Source: UBA2821 sp902763335
Lineage (GTDB): Bacteria > Bacillota > Clostridia > Lachnospirales > Lachnospiraceae
NCBI GenBank assembly: GCA_052066835.1
Contig: JBQHRJ010000002.1
DNA: 64,000 nucleotides
Direction: 5' to 3' (one strand)
Shown here: piece by piece, positions 62,901 to 64,000 of the stretch
How the letters are laid out: the number at the start of each line of letters is the position of its first letter
Position numbering within the stretch: the first letter of the stretch is position 1
Program-made: the position numbers and the translations under genes
Notes under the pieces: generated by a model
Databases searched by the model: none
The model's input: only the letters and a program-made list of their open reading frames with translations
What the model was told of the DNA's origin: nothing

Positions 62901-64000
62901 CTACAGATTTGTGTAACCCATAAGACTCTCATCTACCTCGCGTGCGGCATCACGTCCTTCACGAATTCCCCACACTACGAGCGACTGTCCTCTGTGCATA
63001 TCTCCTGCTACAAACACATTCTTTACATTTGTGGCATGGCATCCGGCATCTGTCTTAACATTTGTACGTTCATTTACCTCTACACCGAAAGCATCTGTTA
63101 CATATTTCTGGCTTCCAAGGAATCCTGCTGCAATAAGTACAAGCTCTGCCTCTACTTCATACTCGCTTCCTTCTATTTCTACCATGTTCATTCTTCCGGT
63201 CTTCGGATCTTTCTTTCCCTCAAGCTTTACAAGCTGTACCTTACAGAGATTTCCTTTTTTATCTGCTATAAATTTCTTAACTGTTGTACAGTATACTCTA
63301 GGGTCATGTCCAAATACTGCTATAGCCTCTTCCTGACCATAATCAGTTTTGCACACTCTCGGCCACTCCGGCCATGGATTATTTTCTGCTCTTTCATCCG
63401 GTGCCTTAGGCATCATTTCAAGCTGAAGTACTGACTTCGCACCATGTCTTATAGATGTTCCTACGCAGTCATTACCTGTATCACCACCACCTATAACTAT
63501 TACATTCTTTCCTTTTGCAGAAATGTATGTTCCATCTTTAAGTCCTGTATCAAGCAGGCTCTTTGTTGTGGATTTAAGAAAATCAACGGCAAAATATATA
63601 CCGTTTGCTTCACGTCCCGGTGCCTTTATATCTCTCGGATTAGAAGCACCGCAACACAATACAACCCTGTCATATTTTTTAAGAATTTCAGATGCCTTTA
63701 TATCCTTTCCTATATCAGCATTTGTAACAAATTCCACGCCCTCTTCTTTCATAATCTCTACTTTTCTGTCGATGACATGTTTTTCGAGTTTCATATTAGG
63801 GATTCCATACATTAACAGTCCGCCTATCCTGTCAGAACGCTCATATACTGTTACACTATGGCCTCTCTGATTGAGCTGGTCTGCTGTTGCAAGTCCCGAA
63901 GGACCCGAACCTATGACAGCCACCTTCTTACCTGTTCTCACCTTTGGAATCCTTGGCTTTGCATAACCTTCTTTATACGCATTTTCAATAATTGCATACT
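62901..64000 (-). CDS. gltD: Glutamate synthase small chain (C-terminal part, runs off window)
   Basis: At least 366 residues; the frame stays open to the window edge (YAIIENAYKEGYAKPRIPKVRTGKK), so the N-terminal 4Fe-4S domain lies outside. Visible: FAD site VAVIGSGPSGLATADQL, NADPH site VIVIGGGDTGNDCVGT, AENNPWPEWP and a second FAD segment NVFVAGDMHRGQSLVVWGI. It supplies electrons to the large chain for glutamate synthesis from glutamine and 2-oxoglutarate. gltB is expected upstream, beyond the window. Confidence 0.94.
   Translation of the reverse strand, partial: YAIIENAYKEGYAKPRIPKVRTGKKVAVIGSGPSGLATADQLNQRGHSVTVYERSDRIGGLLMYGIPNMKLEKHVIDRKVEIMKEEGVEFVTNADIGKDIKASEILKKYDRVVLCCGASNPRDIKAPGREANGIYFAVDFLKSTTKSLLDTGLKDGTYISAKGKNVIVIGGGDTGNDCVGTSIRHGAKSVLQLEMMPKAPDERAENNPWPEWPRVCKTDYGQEEAIAVFGHDPRVYCTTVKKFIADKKGNLCKVQLVKLEGKKDPKTGRMNMVEIEGSEYEVEAELVLIAAGFLGSQKYVTDAFGVEVNERTNVKTDAGCHATNVKNVFVAGDMHRGQSLVVWGIREGRDAAREVDESLMGYTNL

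Overview
The window reads as chromosome of a low-GC, spore-forming clostridium, most likely family Lachnospiraceae. It carries sporulation and germination genes (spoIIP, gpr, CotF-type coat proteins, a GerMN lipoprotein), anaerobic ribonucleotide reduction (nrdD/nrdG), a two-gene GGGtGRT locus, and strong AGGAGG ribosome binding sites throughout. Most genes lie on the minus strand. Family assignment is inference from gene content; no rRNA is present to test it.

Layout. 1-4.8 kb: YdcF-like fragment, polyphosphate kinase and an exopolyphosphatase-like protein, a small membrane ORF and a YjbR protein. 4.8-9.0 kb: a terminator pair resembling the end of a type I toxin-antitoxin locus, then a MarR-regulated pair of ABC exporter half-genes, both broken. 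9.1-11.3 kb: pheA and a divergent folB-folK fusion. 11.3-18.2 kb: UDP-GlcNAc 2-epimerase and a five-gene locus (membrane protein, processive glycosyltransferase, bactofilin-like protein, MBOAT acyltransferase, DHHW protein) that looks like an acylated exopolysaccharide machine. 18.2-24.1 kb: a TetM-like GTPase fused to a Rae1/YacP-type NYN nuclease, dut, nrdG and nrdD behind tandem NrdR-type boxes. 24.2-28.7 kb: hybrid histidine kinase, and the plus-strand NifU-like/GGGtGRT pair.

28.9-36.1 kb is a decayed prophage: endolysin, scaffold, a DUF2829 (Tad2-like) protein, a MuF-type head protein with a C-terminal JAMM-like domain, and a portal fragment. It is interrupted by a complete IS1111-group IS110-family element and a truncated second IS110-type transposase. 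Major capsid, tail, integrase and lysogeny genes are missing.

36.1-46.1 kb: spoIIP, gpr, rpsT (plus strand), holA, comEC, a GerMN lipoprotein, a WalKR-like two-component system and comEA; the last six run as one array from a promoter near 46.05 kb. 46.1-53.8 kb: a DUF606 transporter, an orphan solute-binding protein, argDBJC and divergent argG with ARG-box-like palindromes between them. 53.8-57.4 kb: two CotF-like proteins and the queuosine operon queD-queE-folE-queC-queF behind a preQ1-I-type riboswitch candidate with an intrinsic terminator. 57.4-64 kb: HAD phosphatase, diguanylate cyclase, tRNA-Gly(GCC), nitroreductase, a 133-bp palindromic element, a GNAT protein, signal peptidase I and the start-less end of gltD.

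The best candidates for new biology are the GTPase-NYN fusion, the MuF-JAMM head protein with its overlapping 45-residue partner, the GGGtGRT pair, the palindromic element at 61.1 kb, and the chain of short-repeat deletions in the ABC exporter pair.
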